A stretch of 64,000 nucleotides of DNA from Herbidospora yilanensis (GTDB taxonomy: Bacteria; Actinomycetota; Actinomycetes; Streptosporangiales; Streptosporangiaceae): positions 514,984 through 578,983 of the forward strand of contig NZ_BBXE01000013.1 of the NCBI RefSeq assembly GCF_001570565.1. The letters run 5' to 3'. Positions 7,897 to 16,333 of the stretch are shown piece after piece. Numbering within the stretch: the first letter of the stretch is position 1; the number at the start of each line of letters is the position of its first letter. Both the position numbers and the translations under genes were made by a program. The notes below the pieces were generated by a model. The model ran no database searches, was not told the DNA's origin, and saw only the letters and a list, made by a program, of their open reading frames with translations.

Positions 7897-10104
7897 GTGA
7901 GCGACATCCGAAACCGCCCCCCGGTTCCGAATCCGGACGCTGAAGACGCACCAACGGGGGTGATGGGCCGGATCACCGACGACACCCACCTCGACCTCCC
8001 CGCCATCCAGGGCGACCCCTTGGCCCCCGGCCAGCCGGTCGACGACCACGACCCGTCGATGACGAGCCCCCAGCGAGCGATCGACCTCGGCGCCGGCCCC
8101 CATGCCCACGGGGTGCACTCGACCGGCCCGCAGCAGGTTCCGCAGAACCCCTACGCCTCAGGCGGCCATCTGGCCGACTCCTTCGCGCCCCAGAAGCCCG
8201 GCCCGGACACCGGCCAGTCCCCCTTCCCCGGCCCTTTTGACGGCGCGGGCACGTCCGGAACCCCCGGATCCTTCCCCGGCAGTGGCGCCCCTGGCTCTGC
8301 GGCCCGGTTCCCCGGCGAACCGGGTTCGGCCTCGGGCACGGGCGGATTCGGCATGCCCGGAACCGGCGACCCGGCATCCTTCTCGGGCACCGGCGCATAC
8401 GGAACCCCTGGCCCCTTCCCCGGCTCCGGCGACCACGCATCCTTCGCCGGCACCGGCGCATACGGAACCCCTGGTTCCTTCCCGGGCACCGGCGCACCCG
8501 GCACCACCGCCTCCTTCCCCGGCTCCGGCAGCCCCGGCACCACCGGCTCCTTCCCCGGCTCCGGCGCGCCCGGGGGCGGGCCGCTCGCCGCGCCCACCCA
8601 GACCTCCTCCGCCGACCCGTTGCCGCAGCGCAAGCCCCGCGATCGGCGGCCCCCGGTCGACGACGCGCCCGCCGAGGGGTTCGACTACTTCGGCGGCGGC
8701 GCGCCCAAGCCCGTGCAGCAGCCCCACCCGCAGACGGCCACGCGTATCCCCCACACGCCCGACCCGCAGCAGGGTCAGCGCATTCCGCACGCCCAGCAGA
8801 CGCCCCCCGGCATGGGAGCGGTCGACTACCCTGACCCGCCCGCCGACTGGAGCCCGTGGCAGCGCCGCCGCTCCCCCTACGACCCGCCGTCGGCGCCGCT
8901 GCCCACCCAGCCGCCCGGGTTCGAGAGCTTCCAGACCGACTCGTTCGCGGCCGTCGGCGCGCAGACGGGCGGTCACACCGGCGGCACGACGGGAGGGTTC
9001 CCCGAGTCCCCGTCCATGCCGCTCCCCGCGTGGGCCGCGACCCCGCCGACGACGGCGCCGCCGGCGTACACCGAGGTGGAGGAGCCCAGCCCGGCCAAGA
9101 AGCCGCGCTCGCACCACCTCGACAACGTCAAGTTCGTGCTGATCGCGCTGGTCATCTCCAGCCACGCGCTGCGCGACACGGTCGGCGCGAACCCGGCGAA
9201 CAAGGCCGGGTACATCTGGGCGTTCGCCTTCCACATGCCGCTGTTCGTGATGATCAGCGGCTACCTGTCGCGGAACTTCTGGGACTCCCGGGGCAAGGTC
9301 AACAAGCTCGTCGACACGATCCTCATCCCCTACGTGATCGTGGAGGTCGGCTACGCCCTGCTGCGCTGGGGCCTGGGCGGCAAGTGGTCGCTGACCATCA
9401 CCGACCCGGCCTGGCTCAACTGGTATCTGGTCGCCCTGCTGCTCTGGCGGGTGACGGTCCCGGTGTGGAAGCGGGTGCGCTGGCCGTTCACCGTCGCGGT
9501 CGTGGTCTATCTGATCTCGGGCTTCTCGCAGCTCGAACAGGACTTCAGCATGGACCGGTTCTTCGGCCTGCTGCCGTTCTTCGTGCTCGGCATGGTCCTC
9601 AAGCCGGAGCACTTCGAGTGGCTGCACAAGTCGTGGGTGCGCATGATCGGCGCGTTCGTCCTGGCGGCCTGGACGGCCGCCGCGATCGTGCTCGCGCCCC
9701 AGATCGGCCTGAAGATCTTCTACAACCGGTACAGCTACGCCGACCTCAACCAGGAGTGGTGGTACGCCCTCGGCTTCCGCCTGGCGTTCCTGGTCGGCGT
9801 GCTGGCGTTGTGCTTCTCCGTGCTGGCGATCATCCCCAAGCGGGAGACCTGGTTCAGCGACCTCGGCGTCCGGACCCTGTACGCCTACCTTCTCCACGGC
9901 ATCCCGATCCTGATCCTGAAGGACTTCGGCTTACTGAAGCTGGAGTGGCTCGAAGGCCCGCTGGGCACCCTGGCGATCATCGCGAGCTCCTTCGTACTGG
10001 CGATAATCCTCTGCCTGCCGATCACCCGGTCCATCTTCAAGTGGCTGCTCGAACCGCGTCTGACCTGGCTCTACCGGAAACCACAGGCGGAAGTTCAACC
10101 GTAG
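7897..10104 (+). CDS. Membrane acyltransferase (acyltransferase family 3) with long repetitive N-terminus
   Basis: The C-terminal 330 residues are a multi-helix acyltransferase-3 domain, starting at HHLDNVKFVLIALVISSHAL with the family's His near the first helix and followed by HMPLFVMISGYLSRNF. Such proteins move O-acyl groups onto extracellular glycans. The first 400 residues are predicted to be disordered and cytoplasmic. They are rich in Pro, Gly, Ser and Thr and contain a tandem motif FPGSG-APGTT (about residues 110-230). GTG at 7897 is the earliest sensible start. Position after an LCP ligase suggests acylation of the same polymer. The low-complexity half is unusual for the family. Confidence 0.85.
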   Translation: MSDIRNRPPVPNPDAEDAPTGVMGRITDDTHLDLPAIQGDPLAPGQPVDDHDPSMTSPQRAIDLGAGPHAHGVHSTGPQQVPQNPYASGGHLADSFAPQKPGPDTGQSPFPGPFDGAGTSGTPGSFPGSGAPGSAARFPGEPGSASGTGGFGMPGTGDPASFSGTGAYGTPGPFPGSGDHASFAGTGAYGTPGSFPGTGAPGTTASFPGSGSPGTTGSFPGSGAPGGGPLAAPTQTSSADPLPQRKPRDRRPPVDDAPAEGFDYFGGGAPKPVQQPHPQTATRIPHTPDPQQGQRIPHAQQTPPGMGAVDYPDPPADWSPWQRRRSPYDPPSAPLPTQPPGFESFQTDSFAAVGAQTGGHTGGTTGGFPESPSMPLPAWAATPPTTAPPAYTEVEEPSPAKKPRSHHLDNVKFVLIALVISSHALRDTVGANPANKAGYIWAFAFHMPLFVMISGYLSRNFWDSRGKVNKLVDTILIPYVIVEVGYALLRWGLGGKWSLTITDPAWLNWYLVALLLWRVTVPVWKRVRWPFTVAVVVYLISGFSQLEQDFSMDRFFGLLPFFVLGMVLKPEHFEWLHKSWVRMIGAFVLAAWTAAAIVLAPQIGLKIFYNRYSYADLNQEWWYALGFRLAFLVGVLALCFSVLAIIPKRETWFSDLGVRTLYAYLLHGIPILILKDFGLLKLEWLEGPLGTLAIIASSFVLAIILCLPITRSIFKWLLEPRLTWLYRKPQAEVQP
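8265..8580 (+). repeat. Intragenic tandem repeats coding FPGSG/GTGAYGTPG units
   Basis: Within the acyltransferase gene the DNA repeats imperfectly. The word CGGCGCATACGGAACCCCTG recurs exactly 63 bases apart (from 8391 and 8454), and shorter copies coding FPG(S/T)G-x-PGTT follow to about 8580. The period is a whole number of codons, so copy changes would keep the frame. This is coding sequence, not a CRISPR array. Confidence 0.8.
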
Positions 10105-10164
10105 TTCGGCTGCGGTTAACGCCCCGCATCCGGGCATGTCGGACCTGCCGGTCAGCCTCGCTGC

Positions 10165-11283
10165 ATGAAGGTATGTGTCGGCACGGTCGTCCACCATCCG
10201 GAGGACGCCCGGATCATGCACCGGCAGATCCGGGCGCTGCTGGACGCCGGTCACCAGGTCACCTACGTCGCGCCGTTCACGCACTGCAACGTGACGCCGC
10301 AGCCGGAGATCCGGGCCATCGACGTGCCCCGGGCCGTCGGGCTGCACCGGGCCAAGGCGCTGCGCGCGGCGCGGAGCGCGCTGAAGCGGGGCTGCGCCGA
10401 CGCCGATCTTCTGCTGGTGCACGACATCGAGTTGCTCCTGGCGCTGCCGAGGCGGCGTCCGGCGACGGTGTGGGACGTGCACGAGGACACGGTGGCCGCG
10501 CTCGACGCGAAGCCGTACCTGCCGGAGTTCGCGCGCACCACGCTGCCGCCGCTGCTGCGCAACCTGGAGGCGCGGGCCGAGCGGCGGCTGCACCTGATCC
10601 TGGCCGAGGAGTCCTACCGGGCCCGGTTCGCCGCCGACCACCCGGTGGTGCCCAACCACACCTACGTCGCCGAGACCGCGCCGCCCCCGCCGGGTGAGTC
10701 GCGGGTGGTGTACGTCGGCCACATCTCCGCGGCGCGCGGCGCCACCGAGATGATCGAGCTGGCGAGGCTGCTGCGGCCCCACGGCATCAGGCTCGACCTG
10801 ATCGGCCCCGCCGACGCCGACGTGCGGCCGATGCTCCGCGACGCCCAGCGGACCGGCCTGCTCGACTGGTTCGGCTACGTCCCCAACAAGCACGCCCTGC
10901 GGATGGCCCAGGGCGCGCTGGCCGGCCTGTCGCTGCTGCACGACGTGCCCAACTACCGCGAGTCGACGCCGACCAAGGTGATCGAGTACATGGCCCAGGG
11001 CGTGCCCGTCATCACGACGCCGCTGCCCAAGGCCGTCGAGGCGATGAGGGGCTGCGGCACGGTCGTGCCGTTCGGCGACGTGGCGGCCGCCTACCGGGCG
11101 GTGCTGGAGCTGCGCGACGACCCCGCGCGCCGCGCGAAGGCGGCCGCCGACGGCCACGCCGAGGCGCGGGCCGCCTACCACTGGCCCGACCGGGCGCCGG
11201 AGTTCGTGTCACTGCTGGAGAACTGGGCCTCGGCCCGCGGCCGGGTGACCGTCCGCGGCGGGCACCGCGCCGTGGCCGTCTGA
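10165..11283 (+). CDS. Glycosyltransferase family 4
   Basis: A 372-residue GT-B enzyme. The N-terminus MKVCVGTVVHHPEDARI and GHQVTYVAPF form the acceptor domain. The donor domain begins near RVVYVGHISAARGATEMIEL (about residue 180), followed by LIGPADADV and the sugar-donor motif TKVIEYMAQGVPVITTPL. It starts 60 bases after the acyltransferase gene on the same strand and is probably cotranscribed. A role in building the envelope glycan is likely; the sugar is unknown. Confidence 0.88.
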   Translation: MKVCVGTVVHHPEDARIMHRQIRALLDAGHQVTYVAPFTHCNVTPQPEIRAIDVPRAVGLHRAKALRAARSALKRGCADADLLLVHDIELLLALPRRRPATVWDVHEDTVAALDAKPYLPEFARTTLPPLLRNLEARAERRLHLILAEESYRARFAADHPVVPNHTYVAETAPPPPGESRVVYVGHISAARGATEMIELARLLRPHGIRLDLIGPADADVRPMLRDAQRTGLLDWFGYVPNKHALRMAQGALAGLSLLHDVPNYRESTPTKVIEYMAQGVPVITTPLPKAVEAMRGCGTVVPFGDVAAAYRAVLELRDDPARRAKAAADGHAEARAAYHWPDRAPEFVSLLENWASARGRVTVRGGHRAVAV

Positions 11284-11321
11284 GACTGTACGGGTCGGCC
11301 CCGCGTTGATGTACTGGGGTT

Positions 11322-12050
11322 ATGGCTAGCCATCTCATCCAGGGCCGCCGGGTGGACCTTCCGGTGGAGGTCAGGGACGCGGCGGCGGGCGCGGCGACCT
11401 ATCTCGTGCGGGCCGACGCGGCCCGTGCGGTGATCGCCTACTCGGGGCTCGACGTGACCGAGATCCTCCCGGGGAAGGCGTTGTGCACGCTCGTCTTCGC
11501 CGAGTACAAGGACTCCGACCTGGGGGCCTACCACGAGTTCGGGGTCGTCTTCTGGGTCCGTCCACCCGAGGCCGGGCCGCCGCCCCGCCGGTCGGCGCGG
11601 GCAGGGGTGCTCGACGTCCGGGCGAGCGGGTCGGCGGCGTTCGTCCACTGGTTGCCGGTCGACCAGACGTTCACGCTGGAGGCGGGCCGGGAGATCTGGG
11701 GTTTCCCGAAGGAGCTGGCCGACATCGACGTCCGCCAGAAGACCCCCTACAAGCGCTGTGTGCTGCGCAAGGACGGGCGGCTGGTGCTCGACCTGCTGAT
11801 CCGGCCGGGGGTGCCGCTGCCGAACGCCGGGTTGCCGGCGCTGGAGGCGTTCGCGCACCGCGACGGCGGCACCCGGCGCACCGGCTGGAGTGTGCGGGCG
11901 TCGGGGGTCAGGGCCCGGCCGGGTGGCGCGCTGATCCGGCTGGGCAACCATCCGATCGCCAAGGAACTCAGCGAGCTCGGGCTGCCGAAGCGGGCGCTGG
12001 CCTCCATGACGGCCGCGCACGTGTCGATGAGCTTCGGCGAAGCCTTCTAG
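11322..12050 (+). CDS. Acetoacetate decarboxylase family protein
   Basis: A 242-residue protein of the acetoacetate decarboxylase superfamily. In classical members a lysine forms a Schiff base with a beta-keto acid. The family signature is visible in EYKDSDLGAYHEFGV and EIWGFPKELADIDV, where the Lys of GFPK lies in the expected active-site segment. Many distant members are not decarboxylases but aldolases, dehydratases or lyases, so the reaction is unproven. It follows the GT4 gene by 38 bases and its last four bases overlap the convergent GT2 gene. It is an unexpected enzyme inside a wall-polymer locus. Confidence 0.8.
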   Translation: MASHLIQGRRVDLPVEVRDAAAGAATYLVRADAARAVIAYSGLDVTEILPGKALCTLVFAEYKDSDLGAYHEFGVVFWVRPPEAGPPPRRSARAGVLDVRASGSAAFVHWLPVDQTFTLEAGREIWGFPKELADIDVRQKTPYKRCVLRKDGRLVLDLLIRPGVPLPNAGLPALEAFAHRDGGTRRTGWSVRASGVRARPGGALIRLGNHPIAKELSELGLPKRALASMTAAHVSMSFGEAF

Positions 12051-12928
12051 ACGATCGGCGGGCGGCCGAGCTTGAGCATGTGCCAGGCCGTCCGCCACGC
12101 CATCGGGCGGCGTTCGCCCGCCGGTTCGCGCCAGCCTTCGGCGAAGCCGCGGAACCAGGCGCGCAGCGCGAACGGCGAGCGGTCGCGGATGAGCGTCAGC
12201 AACATCCAGTTGCCCAGGTAGAGCAGCACCAGCGGCCACGGCAGGTTGCGCCGGGCCAGCCACACGCGGTTGCGCGCGTTGAGCCGGTAGAAGTCGGCGT
12301 GGCGGGTGGGCAGCACGAGCGGGTGGAACATGACCGTCTGGGCGTCGTATTCGATCCGGTAGCCCTCGCCGAGCAGCCGCCAGGCCAGGTCGGTCTCCTC
12401 GTGGGCGTAGAAGAACTTCTCCGGCAGGCCGCCGACCTGGAGGAACGCCGAGCGCCTGATGGCGCAGGCGCCGCCCAGGAAGGTCGTCACGGGCGAGCTC
12501 CGCTCGGGGTCGCCGGCCCGCAGGCGCGGCACGTGGCGGCGCTGCACGACCCCGGCGTCGGGGTCCATCACCCGGAAGGAGATGACCGCGAGGTCGGGCT
12601 CGGCGGCGAAGCGTTCGCGGATGTGCGCGGCGACCTTGTCGTTGGCGTACCAGCCGTCGTCGTCGAGGAAGAGCACGACGTCGCCCGAGCACTCCTGCAC
12701 ACCCCGGTTGCGCCCTTCGGGGATGCCGACGTTGTGGGTGAGGCGAACGGTCTTGATGGTGGCCGAGGACCCGGGCTGCGGTTCCACCGAAAGCGGCGGA
12801 ACCTCGACCCCGTTGCCCACGACGACCACTTCGATATCACCGTCGACCTGCGTCAACGCCGACTCGACCGCGCGGTCGAGTTCCGGAATGCGGTTACCCA
12901 TCGTGAGGATGACACAGGAAATCTTCAT
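12047..12928 (-). CDS. Glycosyltransferase family 2
   Basis: A 293-residue GT-A enzyme. It starts with MKISCVILTMGNRIPEL, followed by GIPEGRNRGV and the metal-binding LFLDDDGW. The later HEETDLAWRL segment carries the catalytic acidic residues of rhamnosyl- and galactofuranosyl-type GT2 enzymes. The C-terminus has a hydrophobic stretch (LPWPLVLLYLGNWMLLTLI) that may contact the membrane. It is the last gene of the minus-strand operon beginning near 17751. A 149-base AT-richer gap separates it from the preceding CDP-alcohol transferase, so it may also have its own promoter. Confidence 0.88.
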   Translation of the reverse strand: MKISCVILTMGNRIPELDRAVESALTQVDGDIEVVVVGNGVEVPPLSVEPQPGSSATIKTVRLTHNVGIPEGRNRGVQECSGDVVLFLDDDGWYANDKVAAHIRERFAAEPDLAVISFRVMDPDAGVVQRRHVPRLRAGDPERSSPVTTFLGGACAIRRSAFLQVGGLPEKFFYAHEETDLAWRLLGEGYRIEYDAQTVMFHPLVLPTRHADFYRLNARNRVWLARRNLPWPLVLLYLGNWMLLTLIRDRSPFALRAWFRGFAEGWREPAGERRPMAWRTAWHMLKLGRPPIV

Positions 12929-13077
12929 GCGTCATCGCCCCGGCACGAGGTGGGAGACACACGATTTCATGATCACCGAGTCTATTTGGGCGGGCAAATC
13001 CGGACTAAGCGTATCGGAACCAGCGGCGAACACCCACCAAACACGAAGTGTCCGGGCAAGAGAGATCGCCGCAAAAC

Positions 13078-13836
13078 TCAAGCGAGCCGCCGTGAGGCGA
13101 GAATGCTCACCAGGTGCAGAATAAGTTGCACTCCGGCGATGATCGCGCACGCCACGACGAGAATCCTCGTCGCCGGAAACCAGAAGTCGAGAATGGCCGC
13201 GACCACCACGATAAGTGACAACTCGACCGCCTGGATCACCCGGTGGAACCGCAGCGCGGCCGCCGCCCGGCGGGCCATGGCGAGCTTGCGCGACTGGAAC
13301 TGGGTGGCCGACACCTCGGTCGCCGCGACCAGCCCCGAGCGGGCCCGCGCGACGTCGACCAGGTCGGTCTCCGACTTGATCAGGATCGCGCCGAGCGCGG
13401 CGGCGAAGCCGAGCACGGTGTACCAATCGGGCCAGGTCTCGGAGGCCCGGAAGCCGAGCCCGATGAGGATCGCCGCCTCGGCGAAGTAGTGGCCCACCCG
13501 GTCGAGGTAGACGCCGGTCAGCGAGGTGCGCCCGGTCCACCGGGCCAGCTCGCCGTCGGAGCAGTCGAGCAGCAGGTAGACCTGCACCAGCAGGGCGGCC
13601 AGCACGGCCGCGGCCAGGCCCGGCAGCACCAGCACCGCGCCCGCCGCCACCCCGGTCACGATCATCAGGCCGGTGACCTGGTTGGGCGTGATGGGGGTGC
13701 GGGCCAGCGCCCAGGTGACGTAGATCGACAGCTTGCGCATGTAGAGCAGGCCCGCCCAGTGTTCCCCGTTGCGGCGCTCCAGGGTCATCTCGGGCTGCGC
13801 CTTGGCGCGGACCTCAGCGACCGACGGCGTGGACAT
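13078..13836 (-). CDS. CDP-alcohol phosphatidyltransferase family protein with His at the fourth acidic position
   Basis: A membrane enzyme of 252 residues that should transfer a phospho-alcohol from a CDP-alcohol to a second alcohol. The signature runs DCSDGELARWTG through GVYLDRVGH. The first three aspartates and the G..AR spacing are intact, but the fourth position, normally the Asp general base, is His. Several hydrophobic helices flank the motif. The ATG at 13836 overlaps the upstream dehydrogenase gene by 23 bases, so the two are coupled. Together with the adjacent polyol-phosphate dehydrogenase-like and cytidylyltransferase-like genes it suggests a route from polyol phosphate to CDP-polyol to a lipid or glycan product. 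Confidence 0.85.
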   Translation of the reverse strand: MSTPSVAEVRAKAQPEMTLERRNGEHWAGLLYMRKLSIYVTWALARTPITPNQVTGLMIVTGVAAGAVLVLPGLAAAVLAALLVQVYLLLDCSDGELARWTGRTSLTGVYLDRVGHYFAEAAILIGLGFRASETWPDWYTVLGFAAALGAILIKSETDLVDVARARSGLVAATEVSATQFQSRKLAMARRAAAALRFHRVIQAVELSLIVVVAAILDFWFPATRILVVACAIIAGVQLILHLVSILASRRLA

Positions 13837-14872
13837 AACCCTCAACTCGATCACGGATCTCGCCCTCGGTCAGGCGGAGATGCTCAAGGATGGTGTAACG
13901 ACCCGGACGGGTCGACGGCGCCAGCGCGATGGCCTCGGCGAACTGCTCGGTGGTCAGGCCCACGTCGAGGTGGGTGACCGGCAGTTCGTGCCGGCGCAGG
14001 CAGTCGACGATCTGACCCAGCCGGGCCTCGTCGTCGCGCAGGTGGAAACAGAACGCGGCGCCGATGCCGGCCAGCTCGCCGTGGTTGGACGTACCGGGGA
14101 AGAGCTGATCCACGGCATGCAGGATCTCATGATCGCCGCCACTCGCCGGACGGCTTGACCCGGCGATGACCATCGACATGCCGGAAAGAATCAAAGCCTC
14201 CGCCAAGACGGTCAGGAACGCGTCGGACTCGATGGAGTCGCCGCGCCCCATGACGGCCTCGGCGGCCGTGCGGGCCATGGAACAGGCCAGCCCGTCGATC
14301 GGCTCGCCGCGCTCGGTGTTGCCGAGTTGCCAGTCTTCGATCGCCGACAGGTTGCTGATCACGTCGCCGATCCCGGAGCGCACCAGCGCCCGGGGGGCGT
14401 CGTGGACGAAGTCGAGGTCGACCATGATCGCCACCGGCATCGGCACGCCGAACGAGCCCTTGCCGCTCTCGTGGGTGAGCGAGGCGGTCGGCGAGCAGAT
14501 GCCGTCGTGGGCCAGGTTGGTCGCCACCGCGACCATGGGGATGCCGGCCAGCGAGGCGGCGTACTTGGTGGCGTCGATGGTCTTGCCGCCGCCGATGCCC
14601 ACCAGCGCCTCATAGGCGCCCTTGCGCAGGTCGGCGCCGAGCGAGACGGCCGCGTCGACCGAGCCGTCGGGCACCCGGAAGACCTCCGCGTCGCCCAGCG
14701 AGGGCGCGATGACCTCGGTGATGCGGTCGCCCAGGCCCGCGCCCACGGCCACCGCCACCCGCCCGGAGGTCGCCACCCGGCTGTCGGCCAGCAGCGACCC
14801 GAGCTGCGCGATCGCGCCCCGGCGCACCTCCATGGTGATGGGTGCGGGGAGCATCCTCGCCAGAATCGGCAT
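13814..14872 (-). CDS. Iron-containing alcohol dehydrogenase, glycerol-1-phosphate dehydrogenase-like
   Basis: A 352-residue NAD(P)-dependent dehydrogenase. It most resembles the sn-glycerol-1-phosphate dehydrogenase/AraM branch, which reduces dihydroxyacetone phosphate. The nucleotide loop is GIGGGKTIDATK (about residue 95). Metal-binding residues are seen in LAHDGICSPTAS (Asp), GGDHEILH (His) and SNHGELAG (His). The gene starts 12 bases after the nucleotidyltransferase stop and overlaps the CDP-alcohol transferase. By context it supplies a polyol phosphate for activation with CTP. Other ketose or ketone phosphates are possible substrates. Confidence 0.82.
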   Translation of the reverse strand: MPILARMLPAPITMEVRRGAIAQLGSLLADSRVATSGRVAVAVGAGLGDRITEVIAPSLGDAEVFRVPDGSVDAAVSLGADLRKGAYEALVGIGGGKTIDATKYAASLAGIPMVAVATNLAHDGICSPTASLTHESGKGSFGVPMPVAIMVDLDFVHDAPRALVRSGIGDVISNLSAIEDWQLGNTERGEPIDGLACSMARTAAEAVMGRGDSIESDAFLTVLAEALILSGMSMVIAGSSRPASGGDHEILHAVDQLFPGTSNHGELAGIGAAFCFHLRDDEARLGQIVDCLRRHELPVTHLDVGLTTEQFAEAIALAPSTRPGRYTILEHLRLTEGEIRDRVEGYVHAVGR

Positions 14873-14884
14873 GTGCCCCCCCTC

Positions 14885-15616
14885 TCAGTAGGTCGCGGCG
14901 ATGAGGCGGGCCTTGGCGAGGTCGTCGTGGTTGTCGACCTCCACCCACCGCACGTCGCCGATCGGCGCGACGTGGATGGTCTCGCCGCGCTCGACCATCT
15001 CCTGATAGCCGTCTTCGTAGTAGAGCTGGGGGTCGCGCTCGAAGGTGGTGCGCAGCGCGTCGGCCAGGCGCTCGGCCGCGCCCGGCCGGATGAGGGTGGC
15101 GCCGATGTACTCGCCGTAGGCCTCGGAGGGGTCCATCAGCTTGGTGATGCGCTTGAGCTGCTCACCGCCGAGGGTGACCTTCATCTCCTCGTCGCCGAGC
15201 GTCTTCACGTCGTCGACCGCGAGCAGCACGTCGCTGGTCTCGGGGGCGTTCAGCAGGGTGTGCTCGACCGAGACGGGGTGGACGGTGTCGCCGTTGACCA
15301 GCAGCACGCCGTGGGAGAAGTAGTCGCGGGCGCACCAGAGGGAGTAGGCGTTGTTCCACTCCTCGGCCTTGTCGTTGAAGACCAGCGTCAGGTTGACGCC
15401 GTGGCGGTCTTCGAGCGCCGCCTTGCGGTCGACGACGGCCTGCGCCTGATATCCCACGATCACCACGACCTCGCGGAGGTCCACCGCGGCGAGGTTGCCC
15501 AGGGCGATGTCCAGGATCGTCGTCTCCCCGTCGACCGGCACCAGCGCCTTGGGCAGAGTGTCGGTGTAGGGCCTTAGACGGCGGCCGGCTCCGGCGGCCA
15601 GCACCATTCCCAGCAA
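14885..15616 (-). CDS. Nucleotidyltransferase, LicC / inositol-phosphate cytidylyltransferase-like
   Basis: A 243-residue GT-A-fold nucleotidyltransferase. The N-terminus LGMVLAAGAGRRLRPYTD with PKALVPV is the classic NTP-binding signature; LVNGDTVHP carries a metal-binding Asp. The segment EEWNNAYSLW matches the NN-x-YSL pattern of LicC and inositol-phosphate cytidylyltransferases, so CTP and a small phospho-alcohol are likely substrates. I prefer TTG at 15616 because AAGGAG lies six bases upstream and this places the NTP motif at the N-terminus as in homologues; TTG at 15667 is an alternative. It precedes the dehydrogenase gene by 12 bases. Confidence 0.82.
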   Translation of the reverse strand: MLGMVLAAGAGRRLRPYTDTLPKALVPVDGETTILDIALGNLAAVDLREVVVIVGYQAQAVVDRKAALEDRHGVNLTLVFNDKAEEWNNAYSLWCARDYFSHGVLLVNGDTVHPVSVEHTLLNAPETSDVLLAVDDVKTLGDEEMKVTLGGEQLKRITKLMDPSEAYGEYIGATLIRPGAAERLADALRTTFERDPQLYYEDGYQEMVERGETIHVAPIGDVRWVEVDNHDDLAKARLIAATY

Positions 15617-15709
15617 CGTGCGCTCCTTGGGGTCGAACTGCGTGTAACCCCACAGGTTAGTTGCCAACCGGACCTGATCGTGTAATCCGAATGAGGGCTG
15701 TTGTTTAGA

Positions 15710-16333
15710 TTAATCGTTGATGTCGAGATTGGCGGCCTCCGTACCGGAACGCGGGGCCGCCAGCCAGCAGGTCACGCTTTCCCAGCCGAACATGCCCCAC
15801 AGGTAGAGCGCCAGGAGCACGAACACCGCCGTCACCCCGTCGAACCACGCGCCCGCGGCGACCACGAGCATGCGGCCCTCCCAGCCGAACCCGGCCGCCG
15901 CGAGCCAGGCGGGCGGGTAGACGTGCTGGCGGACCCGGTAGACGAGGTCGTAATGGTGGAAGAGGATAGCGCCGAGGAGCAGGAAGATGATCACCGGGGG
16001 CACCCCGTGGGCGAACCCGACCGACGCCACGAAGCCATATTCGGTGATCCGCAGGATCGGCGGCACCAGCCAGTCGAGCCGCCCGTCGTGGCGGTGGGAG
16101 GAGCCCGGCCCGGCCAGCAGCAGCGCGACCGCCGGGGCGAACACGGCCAGGCCGTCGGCGCCCGCGACGCCGAGGGTCAGCAGCACCCCGGTCACGAACA
16201 TGCCCGCCAGGGCCGGCGGCAGCGGCGGGATCTGGCCGGAGACCATCGTGCCCATCGCGGCCGACAGGGGGCCGTCGTCGCGGTAGGCGACCACGTGCCC
16301 GGCGGGCACCGGAGACAGGTGAGTCGTCGTCAT
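15710..16333 (-). CDS. DUF5941-type membrane protein
   Basis: A 207-residue polytopic membrane protein. Hydrophobic helices (ALAGMFVTGVLLTLGVAG, VIIFLLLGAILFHHYD, FDGVTAVFVLLALYLWGMF) are joined by short loops rich in His and Tyr (HHYDLVYRVRQH). From memory, related sequence occurs as the C-terminal DUF5941 portion of CDP-alcohol transferase fusions in streptomycetes. Here it is a separate gene whose ATG overlaps the TGA of the CDP-alcohol transferase gene (TGATG). Tight coupling suggests the two proteins form one complex. Biochemical function is unknown. Confidence 0.7.
   Translation of the reverse strand: MTTTHLSPVPAGHVVAYRDDGPLSAAMGTMVSGQIPPLPPALAGMFVTGVLLTLGVAGADGLAVFAPAVALLLAGPGSSHRHDGRLDWLVPPILRITEYGFVASVGFAHGVPPVIIFLLLGAILFHHYDLVYRVRQHVYPPAWLAAAGFGWEGRMLVVAAGAWFDGVTAVFVLLALYLWGMFGWESVTCWLAAPRSGTEAANLDIND

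Noticed and set aside
8265-8580. Possible CRISPR array
   Set aside because: The repeats are uneven, in frame and code a Pro/Gly-rich protein segment; there are no unique spacers or cas genes.
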